Assembly: GCA_903868145.1 (NCBI GenBank)
Contig: CAIPTY010000046.1
Location: 26,213 to 90,212 of the forward strand
Reading direction: 5' to 3'
DNA: 64,000 bases
Source of the DNA: an uncultured Desulfuromonadales bacterium
GTDB taxonomy: Bacteria; Desulfobacterota; Desulfuromonadia; Geobacterales; Pseudopelobacteraceae
This document shows positions 35,001 through 42,281 of the stretch, piece after piece (positions within the stretch are counted from its first letter, which is position 1; the number at the start of each line of letters is the position of its first letter). The translations under genes were made by a program, and so were the position numbers. The notes under the pieces are model-generated. The model made no database searches and was not told where the DNA came from. It saw only the letters and a program-made list of their open reading frames with translations.

Positions 35001-37109
35001 ACCTGCACCGGCACTGAAGCTGCCGGCGGATTGGAGACTCACGCTCAAGGGGCTTGTCACGGAGGCACCAGGCGATACCAGCATACCACCGACATTATTT
35101 CTCACGGAAACGAAACCGTTAGCGCTGACGATACCGTTGATTGCAACGGTTCCTATCGTCATACTGGCTATGTTGTCGTAAAAGGTGAGCCCTCCACCCA
35201 GATTGGCGGACAGGGTGTTAACGACGTTGTTGCCCGTCATGTTGACACCGCTCGACAGGCTTTTAAAACTTGTGTCGCCGATGCTCAGGGTGTTGGCGGT
35301 AATCGCGGCTCCCACTGCCTGTACGGATAAGCCGGCATTCAACAGGACATTTCCGGTGGTAGAGAGAGAGGAACCGGTCCCGAAGGTGATGATGCCGGTG
35401 CCGGTCGTCACAGCCTGACCGGTCCCATTCCACCCCGCAATCAGGTTGAAAGGGCCACTGCCGCTTACGGAAACACCGGGGGCGACATTAATGTTGTTGT
35501 TTGCCAGCAGGGTCAGGCTATTGGAACTGGTGAGGGCTGTGCCGGCGTTGATGTTGATATCGCCCGATCCGTAGAAACCGGAAGAATTTGTCCGTATCTC
35601 CAGGCTGCCAAGACCAAGCTGGGTGTTGATGGTGCCCCAGGTGAGGGTGGTAGGGTTGCTGTATATGTTGGAATCGAAAAAGACGCCCGCACTGAAACCG
35701 CCGGTAAAACTATCCACCGAAGCGCCGATGGTGATATCGGACGGGTCGAGCAGCAGGGTGCCTGCCGTTCCGTGGGGTGCCCGCGTATCTACGCGCCCCT
35801 GGAAGTCGAGATAGGCATGGCCGGAAGTCTCTACGAAGCCGCCATTACCGGAGATGGAACCGCCACGGGCCGAGACGGTGCCGTAGGAGCGGGTTGCGTC
35901 ATCTGCCCAGACGATCACCTTGCCGCCGTCGCCACTGTCGATTGCATCAGCCTTTATGGTTGTATCCCTGCCGATGTAGGTGGCCTGGGCGTTCTGGATG
36001 GCCGGGTTTGAGCCCTGGTAATCGCCGCCCACCAGAACGGTGCCGCCACCGGTGCTGCCCGATGCATCGACGCTTGCCGTGTCGATCAGGCCGACACGGT
36101 TGCCAAGGATCTGGATCGTGCCTCCTGTGCCTGCGGTTCCGATTGCCGATACGACTCCGGAAACCATGGTATCGCCGGTCTCGCTCCTGATGGTGATGTT
36201 GCCGCCGTCAGGCCCGTCTGCGGTGGTTCTGCTGCCGGCGGCAAGTGTGGTGCCCTGTGTGGATTTGAAGTAGATGCGGCCGCTCTCGCCCCGCACAGCG
36301 CTGTCGGCATTGACATTTCCCTTCTGCCCGACGATGGCGCCGAACATGGAGATCCTGCCCCCCTGGGCCAGGACGCTTCCCAGGTTGACGGCCTGGTCGG
36401 CGGGTGCGCTGACCACCACGGCAACTTCCGGTTTGTCGGGATCAACCAGGTGCACGCTCTGTCCGGCGGCCAGGGTGATACTGCCATTGGGAGCCGTTAT
36501 GATGCCGCTGTTCTCAACATTGGGGGCGATCAGCCAGACATGGCCCCCGGACGGCGTGGTGATGCTCCCCTGGTTCTTGACGGCGCCTGCCGAGGGGCTG
36601 GCACTGAAGAGGTACCTGCCGCCGAGGTAGTCCGTATTGGTGATGTTCAGGGTGGAGGCCACCAGACCGGCGGCGTCCACACGGGCGCCCTGGCCGAAGA
36701 TGATGCCGTTGGGGTTGACCAGAAATATTCGTCCGTTGGACTGGAGGCTGCCCAGGATGTTGGAGGGGTTTACCCCGACTACACGGTTGAGCACCGAGCT
36801 GGTGGAACTCTGCTGTATGAAACGGGTAGCCTCTCCCGCACCGATTGAGAACCCCTGCCAGTTGATGATCGAGTTGGGGGAGTTGGTGACCGTAAGCGTG
36901 CTACCCTGGGTGGCCATGGAGACAGTGCCGTTCACCACCTGTGATCCGGTTGGAAGAGCCAGGGCTACCGAAGAGACAGCCAGCACGGCTGCGGCAGCAA
37001 GCGAGGCACAGACAACCGGCGGGCAGGCAAGCCTGCCCGAAACGTTCTCGGCAGCCACAACCCAGGCATCCTTGGCCCTGCTCCAGATGAGACGATAGGC
37101 TTTATTCAT
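32052..37109 (-). CDS. TpsA-type filamentous haemagglutinin-like exoprotein
   Basis: This 1685-residue exoprotein has an extended signal peptide (ESPR-like MNKAYRLIWSRAKDAWVVAAE, then a hydrophobic core near 37-51). A TPS secretion domain (about 52-300) carries the NPNGI motif at 132-136. A long beta-helical region is rich in Gly, Ser, Thr and Asn with degenerate repeats such as QSFSIGGNLSLLAGNTGANNSAG. The last 40 residues are highly charged (EEDRDKEKLRLAKEAEEMKNKSG) and end in RQYCN, unlike the rest. It should be exported through the adjacent TpsB and form a surface fibre. AAGGAG precedes the start codon. Confidence 0.93.
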   Translation of the reverse strand: MNKAYRLIWSRAKDAWVVAAENVSGRLACPPVVCASLAAAAVLAVSSVALALPTGSQVVNGTVSMATQGSTLTVTNSPNSIINWQGFSIGAGEATRFIQQSSTSSVLNRVVGVNPSNILGSLQSNGRIFLVNPNGIIFGQGARVDAAGLVASTLNITNTDYLGGRYLFSASPSAGAVKNQGSITTPSGGHVWLIAPNVENSGIITAPNGSITLAAGQSVHLVDPDKPEVAVVVSAPADQAVNLGSVLAQGGRISMFGAIVGQKGNVNADSAVRGESGRIYFKSTQGTTLAAGSRTTADGPDGGNITIRSETGDTMVSGVVSAIGTAGTGGTIQILGNRVGLIDTASVDASGSTGGGTVLVGGDYQGSNPAIQNAQATYIGRDTTIKADAIDSGDGGKVIVWADDATRSYGTVSARGGSISGNGGFVETSGHAYLDFQGRVDTRAPHGTAGTLLLDPSDITIGASVDSFTGGFSAGVFFDSNIYSNPTTLTWGTINTQLGLGSLEIRTNSSGFYGSGDININAGTALTSSNSLTLLANNNINVAPGVSVSGSGPFNLIAGWNGTGQAVTTGTGIITFGTGSSLSTTGNVLLNAGLSVQAVGAAITANTLSIGDTSFKSLSSGVNMTGNNVVNTLSANLGGGLTFYDNIASMTIGTVAINGIVSANGFVSVRNNVGGMLVSPGASVTSPLSVSLQSAGSFSAGAGSLIQGSLTGVASSVNISTTSGGPIAIGGTVKGANVSLNAAGAYDISTPGSGLMQSDTIYLQSNSTGGIGTVAAPIFNTSPLIPVSGTTNFYIGSSSLGGTSGLNISHNGNANINPFYLTASAPFRFNATGSLTLPSTVPFASGNIVSLTAGGGLTLPLSITSNELIIKSTEITTLSIPAINASGNVTLISGGTMSLLGNISSTNLTLQTPGSLTLQGPRSITSTGNQSFSIGGNLSLLAGNTGANNSAGISANGTQAFTIGGNLLLQAGSGGTNNSAGIMGYGDQSFTIGGSLSLIGGGTTGSFNNFAYIRHGDYGSATPVTGNQSITFSNNASLSLTGGSGNGLGGAYSPNCGTACSGYSSNNFAGIGNFGGSQTIDFKGGGAIALVGGSLGNGNDASIDNSTGTQQMIYSSTGNSPGISLIGGTSGGVNIAGTSASTNPLKDYTIGNGASLSSDGSQVIKAAAITLTAGTGASTMAPVSLGGATTTTIDTASLSMTAGNSVVSSATDPSGNAYHSSVFSSSAAIGNDTGSNVTINVGALGFTETGGSLGTYGSSRVLIGALTGAPTVSLTSAGGITLAGVSGTFGMGSIQGTSSTVTLSTGSGGSGVMDLGSASFGNVGGIVNLSAANGNIIQGSGGMIAAATLNANATSGISLIGANQAQTVNLTNTIKGTVDYTGTNISSISGQNAGAGGFTLASTGNIGLGSISNPGGTVSVTSTGGAITNASTSTNIKGSQATLSASTGIGTVATPVTTAVSTLSASDSTSGDIVIVNNTTAAPGALTLTSLAGSPLGSIIFDNYGAVTTPASPNNTHSGIDVSINAHSPLTIGTGGVTATGGKVTLTAGSSGTPGAGDILTINGPVTANGDITLSAGDGIVENAAISSSTGSITRKANLNSSTTPVVPPTTPVVPPTITTDTIILTDSAVVQGINIAVVPTDASDPTTLPKSQAEEDRDKEKLRLAKEAEEMKNKSGEDSRQYCN

Positions 37110-37209
37110 GGTCGTTCTCCTTTTAACCTGGAAAAACAGTACAAATCAAAGAGTTCACAGAAAAAATATACTGAAATTGTACGGGGCCCTCAGTTTCAAA
37201 AGCTTATCG

Positions 37210-38865
37210 CTAATACGCCACCTGCACCTTGAAATGCCACCTGCCGCTGTAGCGGCTGTGGCCGGTCTCCGGCTCGGTTATGAATGCGTAGTCGGTGGCC
37301 GCCGAAAGGTAGCGGCCAATGGACATGCGCAGACCCAGGCCGGTACTCGCTATGGTTCGATCGGTTTTCTCGCCGGGTTGAGTTTTATTGTGCGCCAGAT
37401 ATCCAAAATCATAGAAGGTCAGTGCCCGGAGCTGCCCTTTCAGGGTCTCCTTAAAAGGCATGAAGTCGGGAGAATAGAGCTCCACCGATCCGGCCAGTCC
37501 GCAGTCATCCGAAAATTCGCGCTCGCCGAACCCCCGGACCGAGCCCTGTCCGCCTATACCGAACTGTTCTCCCGGAATAAGCGCGGCCGATGTGTACTGT
37601 CCGGTAGCCGTGAAGCGCGCCTGCAGGTCTGCAGGCAGGAGAGAAACTGCGTTGATTCCGGCCTTGAAGATGGTGAAGTCATCCATGGCTTCGCTCCTCA
37701 ACTGCCGGAATGCGGTCGTACTGCCATTGCCGCCACCCGGTATGTTCTGGGAGATGTGCGTCCAGAATCCGACCTCGCCGAGCGAACCGCTTAAACTTCC
37801 CGCATAACCGAGCAACATTGTGTGGCTCTCGGTGTCGCCGCCCAACTGCACGCCGGTGAGAAGCACGTTGCTCTCAAAAACGCGGTAGTCGAATCCGGCG
37901 ATGATTTTATGCTCGTAAGAACCGTGTCGCTGCAGGTTGAGATTATAGCGAAAGCCGCCAAAAGCTCCCTTGCCGTTGACCGCAAGATTGAGGATGCCTG
38001 AGCTGACCGACCCGGAATCCACATCGGAGTATCCGGCATACAGGTCGAGGGAATCACCCCAGGCATAAAAGGGGATGCGGTACCCCAGGCTGTAAATATT
38101 GACCTTATCCACGTGATCGGGAGACGTTACGTACTGGAGGGTGAGCAGATGGTCGCGGTTGAACAGGTTGGCGTGCTGCGCCAGGAAACCGAGACGGAGG
38201 GTTCCGGTGTCCTTTGTCCCGGTGTCCTCCAGATAGGTGCCGATCTTCCAGGGCCGCTCGTCGGCCACCTTGATGACGGCATTCACCCGGTCTTCCGCGT
38301 CCCCCGCTTCCAGTTGCATCTGCATCTTCCGGGTGGGGCTCTCGTTGGCAATGCGTATCTGGCCGGAAATGCGATCAAGAAGGGGAAACGAGCCTTCCAT
38401 CAGACCGGGGACGGTGCCCCTGATATTATCGGCGTCGTAGTGCCGGTTACCATCGATGACGACCTTGCCCACCTTGGCCTCAACCGCCCGCAGGGAAACG
38501 GCACCCCCCTGAAGCTCCTGCTCGGGCAGCAGAACCCTGACGGCATGGAAACCACGCGACCGGTACGCATCCTCGAGGGCTTCGATCGCCTGCTGCACGT
38601 CGCCGAAATCCCTCCCTTTTCCGGTAAAAGGTGCGAGGATCGCGTCAAGCTCTTCAACGGGAATGATCGAGTTCCCCGCCACCTGGTAACGGGTCACGTC
38701 GAAGCGCAGAATATCGTCGGCAACCGGCCCGGCTGGCTTCGTCAACTCACGCGCCCCGCCAGCTGCCGGAACCACCCGAATTTCGGCATCGGCAAACGCA
38801 GCGACCGGAAATACCGTAAACAGAAAAATCGCTATCCTGCACAGAGTCCCTTTGAAATGATCCAT
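37210..38865 (-). CDS. TpsB outer-membrane transporter (ShlB/FhaC/HecB family)
   Basis: This 551-residue protein has a signal peptide (about 1-26) and two POTRA domains (FDVTRYQVAGNSIIPVEELDAILAPFTGKGRDFGDVQQAI, then VGKVVIDGNRHYDADNIRGTVPGL). A 16-strand-type barrel follows, with the conserved loop-6 motif SVRGFGE near 465 and a final aromatic strand ending FKVQVAY. It translocates the TpsA encoded 100 bases downstream. AAGGAG precedes ATG 38865; the frame is open further upstream without a signal sequence. Confidence 0.93.
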   Translation of the reverse strand: MDHFKGTLCRIAIFLFTVFPVAAFADAEIRVVPAAGGARELTKPAGPVADDILRFDVTRYQVAGNSIIPVEELDAILAPFTGKGRDFGDVQQAIEALEDAYRSRGFHAVRVLLPEQELQGGAVSLRAVEAKVGKVVIDGNRHYDADNIRGTVPGLMEGSFPLLDRISGQIRIANESPTRKMQMQLEAGDAEDRVNAVIKVADERPWKIGTYLEDTGTKDTGTLRLGFLAQHANLFNRDHLLTLQYVTSPDHVDKVNIYSLGYRIPFYAWGDSLDLYAGYSDVDSGSVSSGILNLAVNGKGAFGGFRYNLNLQRHGSYEHKIIAGFDYRVFESNVLLTGVQLGGDTESHTMLLGYAGSLSGSLGEVGFWTHISQNIPGGGNGSTTAFRQLRSEAMDDFTIFKAGINAVSLLPADLQARFTATGQYTSAALIPGEQFGIGGQGSVRGFGEREFSDDCGLAGSVELYSPDFMPFKETLKGQLRALTFYDFGYLAHNKTQPGEKTDRTIASTGLGLRMSIGRYLSAATDYAFITEPETGHSRYSGRWHFKVQVAY

Positions 38866-38935
38866 ATATCGTCTCCTTAGCATATCTGCCCGGAATATAT
38901 ACTCTATTCGGTATGACATGTCAAACCTTGATATC

Positions 38936-39214
38936 TCAACGTTTTCCCGAGGTTGGCGGCTCAAAATCAAGTCCGGGATAATAATCCGTGGTTGTTACCT
39001 GTCGCTTCCTGGCAGCGGCATCAATGTGAATCTTTTTCATCAGGTTTTGACGTTTAAAGGAGTCGGGAAATGGCGAATACCCCTCTGGATGTTCGGTTCC
39101 ATCTGTTGACCAGCCGGTTTTGGGCAGGTCGTAAACTTTGTCCGACATTCGCTTTTTCTCTGCGGTGAGGAGTGACACCTCTTCAGTCACCTCTTCAGTC
39201 ACCTCTTCAGTCAC
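38936..39214 (-). CDS. Possible small protein starting in a 12-base tandem repeat
   Basis: This 92-residue frame starts at GTG 39214, overlapping the caspase-gene stop (GTGA). It begins TEEVTEEVTEEV because of the tandem repeat, then runs hydrophilic (MSDKVYDLPKTGWSTDG, ending DFEPPTSGKR). An internal ATG at 39151 is an alternative start. I recognise no family. Its position between the caspase and TpsB genes, with tight overlap, argues for translation; the odd start and composition argue against it. Confidence 0.35.
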   Translation of the reverse strand: MTEEVTEEVTEEVSLLTAEKKRMSDKVYDLPKTGWSTDGTEHPEGYSPFPDSFKRQNLMKKIHIDAAARKRQVTTTDYYPGLDFEPPTSGKR

Positions 39215-39221
39215 CTCTTCA
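39174..39221. repeat. 12-base tandem repeat (about four copies)
   Basis: The unit GTCACCTCTTCA (plus strand) occurs three times perfectly at 39186-39221, plus one altered copy before it. It spans the stop codon of the caspase gene. On the minus strand each unit carries a TGA in the caspase frame and an open TEEV in the next frame. Confidence 0.9.
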
Positions 39222-42204
39222 GGGCCAGCGGGAAATCCTGAATCGTCTGAGGCTTGGTGGTGGTCGGGGTCTGCTTGCCTCCGGTCAGTTCCTTTACCCG
39301 CTCTGACAGCCAGAGATCGAGCATGTTTACTGTGATCCTCCCTTTTCCGCCATAATCCGCCTTACCTGAAATCCCCTCCACCAGTGCCTTGGTGAAGGCG
39401 CCGTTGCCCCAATTGTCATCCTCCAGGGAATATTGCTTTCCTGTGGATGATGCGAAGACTACGGCACCGTTTTCAGAGCTTGCAAGCTCGTTGACAACGG
39501 CGTTGATATCCGCTGATCCGCCACGCCTGCTCCCCATGACATTACCCGAGTGACAGGTGTCCACAAACAGCAAGGCCTTGCCGGCCAGCGAGGCCAGGGT
39601 GTTCTTGATGTCGGAAAAGGTCACTCCGGTACGCATGAGTTTATCCGGGTCGGCGTTCTGCGGCAGATAGTAGTAGTTGCCGGTGGAGTCGTTAACTCCG
39701 TGCCCGGCGATGAAGATGATTCCCACGTCCCTGGCGGTGACCTCCTTCTTCAGCCAGTCGAGGCCGTCAAGGATGTCATCCTTGGTGGCTTGAGCATCGG
39801 AAAGGGTTTTAACTACCACGTCACGATACATGCCCCCTTTCTGTTTCTGAACTGCTGATGCGAAGTCCCTGGCGTCTTTTGCGGCATATTTGAGCGTCAG
39901 TGCGGTATCCTTGTAGGCGGAGACACCGACAGACAGTACATAGAGCTTGGGCTGGACGGTAAATTCGTCCTGCTTCTTTCCCGCCCATGTCAGGCGCACA
40001 GTGGCCGGAACCGAGGCGCTGTGACGGTTTTCGGCGATAATACCGATCTCGCAGTTCCGTTCCGGGATGGTGACTGTCACGCTCTGTTCGGCGTTGTCTT
40101 TCGGCACCGCCTTGAGGCTCCGTTCGGCAGCCATGGGGCGGCCATCCACCAGCAGGCGCACATTGGTGACCGGTGCATCATTCGGAGTGCGGACAGTGTA
40201 ACGGATGGTTACAGTCGTGGTGGAGACGCTTGTACCGTTATCAGGGCTGCTGATGCTGATCACCGGCGGCATCAGTTGTGCGACTGTTGCAGAGGATTGT
40301 TTCCGGCCGGATTCGGCATTTGCCAGCCGGAGCGCCTCCCCTTCATCCAGGGTATCAAGAATTTTGGCGATAACATCCGGGCGGTAATAGGAAGAGCGGA
40401 ACTTGGAAGCGGGGAAAAAGTCCGCTGCCTGGTCTTTACCATTGTTGACATGCCAGCCGATCAGCTCTTCACCACCGGGGGAGGCGTCGTAATAGCCGGT
40501 GGGGGTCCAGACCACCCAGCGTTTTTTGTCTGCATGGGGGAAGAAGGCCAAAAGTTCTTTGCCGTCAGAGTAGCGATACCAGCGGATGGTACCGTCGCCA
40601 AAAGCCGCTGCGGCGATGGAGCCGTTGGGGGCGATGTTGACACCCCAGGCTGTGCCGGGAGCAGGGACGTTCCACTGTTCCCTGCCGTTTGTGTCGAATC
40701 GCCGAAGATACCACTCCGTCCCCAGCAGGAATGATCCCCTGTCCGGAGAGATGGCAAGGGAGCGGGATGTTTCGTACTGCGCCAGCTTCAGCGGCTGGTT
40801 GTTGATGGCAGGGTTGGTTGTGTTCTTCCAGTTGTTGATGGCGAGGGAGGTGGTGTCTGGGGGAGATAAATTCTGAATATTGGATGATGAATTTTGAATT
40901 GACGTCAGGGTTCTGTCGGTGAGGGAGAAAGTGGCCGGAGAGTTGTCGCCCCAAACATATCCGAACCTGACAGATGTCCCGTCCGAGGAAACAGGAAAAA
41001 CATACTGCCCTTGCCGCAAATCCGCCACCCCCGGCGGGATCAGTAGGGGCGACCGACCGGCCGTCCCTGCGCCGGTGCCCGGCAGAACGCCAATTGCTGG
41101 ATCGCCACTGCCAAACGCCACCCCGCCACCCGGCATGGGAGCCAGATCCATGATGGTGCTGGTGGAACCGCTCTTCAGGTCGCTGTATCCACCCCGCCCG
41201 GCGTCCGACCAGCGGCGGATATATCCCGATGCACCATTGATAACAGCCATCCCCCCCGCATACAGCGCCCTCCCATCCGCCGACCAGGCAACGTTTACAA
41301 GATTTCCATTCGTCACCCCGCCACTATCCGGAGCATAGAGGAGCGCAAGGTCACGGGCCGAAAGGACATTGACCTTGCTGGTGTCATAAAATCCCACCGC
41401 GATCTTTGCCCCATCCGGGGAGAATTTGACGGAATAGGATTGCCCTCCACCCGGCGCTTTCTGTTTGACAACCGGTTTAAACTCCCTCTCCCCTTGTGAT
41501 ATTGTCGGGGTGAGGGCGGCAACATCATACACCCTCACGTATCCGTCATAACAGGAGGTGACCAGCCGTGAACCATCAGGGGAGAAATGGGCACCGTCGG
41601 ATTTGTTGTCGTAGACCGTATCCTGGGCGATCAACTGTAGGGGCGTATTGCCATACGCCCCTACAGCATCAACCGCAAACAGGCGCAACCCGCTCTTCCC
41701 CTGCAGCGATACAGCCAGATAGCGACCATCAGGGGAAAAGGCCAGGTGAAGGATCACATTATCAAGGCCGCTGGCGCGCCCCAGCAGGCGTCCGTCATGG
41801 CGGGAGAAGAGGTAAATAGATTTATACCCACCAGGAGGTGAAGTAAATCCCCCCGCCGCCACCAGATTCCCGTCCGGCGAGATAGCAACACTGAACAGCT
41901 TTCCCTCATTCCCCTCGCCAATCGGTGGACGGATAATCCGAACCGGTTGCATACCCCGCAGGGGCGACCGGCCGGTCGCCCCTGCGGCAGCCAGATCCCA
42001 TACCCGCACCGTCTTGTCGTCCGACGCCGACACCAGCCACCGCCCGGAGCGGTCCACATCAATCCGACTAATCGGCGCCGTATGCATGCCGGTTTCGATG
42101 CGCAGCATGGGTGCGGTGGGTGGTTCCGCGGCGTGGGTGGTTGCAGGCAGAGTGCCGATCAGAAGAGTTATGAATGTCAGGAGGGTGGTGATAGTTCGGG
42201 GCAT
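39211..42204 (-). CDS. Exported WD40-repeat caspase-like (C14) protein
   Basis: This 997-residue protein has a signal peptide (about 1-25). WD40/beta-propeller repeats (for example HTAPISRIDVDRSGRWLVSA and DDKTVRVWDLA, FSVAISPDGNLVAAGG, AHFSPDGSRLVTSCYDGYVRVYDV) run to about residue 590. A beta-sandwich stretch follows, then a C-terminal caspase fold with His 835 (FIAGHGVND) and Cys 884 (FVDTCHSGN). It is predicted to be a periplasmic or surface cysteine protease of the caspase/metacaspase clan. AAAGGAG precedes ATG 42204. Three palindromic repeats are inserted in frame in the propeller part. It follows the cyclase gene by 77 bases. Confidence 0.9.
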   Translation of the reverse strand: MPRTITTLLTFITLLIGTLPATTHAAEPPTAPMLRIETGMHTAPISRIDVDRSGRWLVSASDDKTVRVWDLAAAGATGRSPLRGMQPVRIIRPPIGEGNEGKLFSVAISPDGNLVAAGGFTSPPGGYKSIYLFSRHDGRLLGRASGLDNVILHLAFSPDGRYLAVSLQGKSGLRLFAVDAVGAYGNTPLQLIAQDTVYDNKSDGAHFSPDGSRLVTSCYDGYVRVYDVAALTPTISQGEREFKPVVKQKAPGGGQSYSVKFSPDGAKIAVGFYDTSKVNVLSARDLALLYAPDSGGVTNGNLVNVAWSADGRALYAGGMAVINGASGYIRRWSDAGRGGYSDLKSGSTSTIMDLAPMPGGGVAFGSGDPAIGVLPGTGAGTAGRSPLLIPPGVADLRQGQYVFPVSSDGTSVRFGYVWGDNSPATFSLTDRTLTSIQNSSSNIQNLSPPDTTSLAINNWKNTTNPAINNQPLKLAQYETSRSLAISPDRGSFLLGTEWYLRRFDTNGREQWNVPAPGTAWGVNIAPNGSIAAAAFGDGTIRWYRYSDGKELLAFFPHADKKRWVVWTPTGYYDASPGGEELIGWHVNNGKDQAADFFPASKFRSSYYRPDVIAKILDTLDEGEALRLANAESGRKQSSATVAQLMPPVISISSPDNGTSVSTTTVTIRYTVRTPNDAPVTNVRLLVDGRPMAAERSLKAVPKDNAEQSVTVTIPERNCEIGIIAENRHSASVPATVRLTWAGKKQDEFTVQPKLYVLSVGVSAYKDTALTLKYAAKDARDFASAVQKQKGGMYRDVVVKTLSDAQATKDDILDGLDWLKKEVTARDVGIIFIAGHGVNDSTGNYYYLPQNADPDKLMRTGVTFSDIKNTLASLAGKALLFVDTCHSGNVMGSRRGGSADINAVVNELASSENGAVVFASSTGKQYSLEDDNWGNGAFTKALVEGISGKADYGGKGRITVNMLDLWLSERVKELTGGKQTPTTTKPQTIQDFPLALKR
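41043..41070. repeat. In-gene palindromic insert (degenerate copy)
   Basis: GTAGGGGCGACCGACCGG, followed by an imperfect return arm (CCGTCCCTGC), encodes GRSPL on the minus strand. It is related to the two intact copies at 41635 and 41956. Confidence 0.55.
41635..41666. repeat. In-gene palindromic insert
   Basis: Perfect 14-base arms (CTGTAGGGGCGTAT and its complement) flank a 4-base loop. It encodes AYGNTPLQ in the caspase protein. Confidence 0.85.
41956..41987. repeat. In-gene perfect palindrome
   Basis: A 32-base perfect palindrome with 16-base arms (CCGCAGGGGCGACCGG and its complement) encodes GATGRSPLRG in the caspase protein. Confidence 0.9.
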
Positions 42205-42281
42205 GGTGTGGTCTCCTTTGTTTGGTATCCCGTTACCGGGCTCCCGCCCGGCAAGAGGAGTTTTTTGGGGTGGCAAAAACC

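Noticed and set aside
32239..37098. Many forward frames opposite the TpsA gene
   Set aside because: Repetitive Gly/Ser/Thr codons read in reverse give long open frames; none has family motifs.
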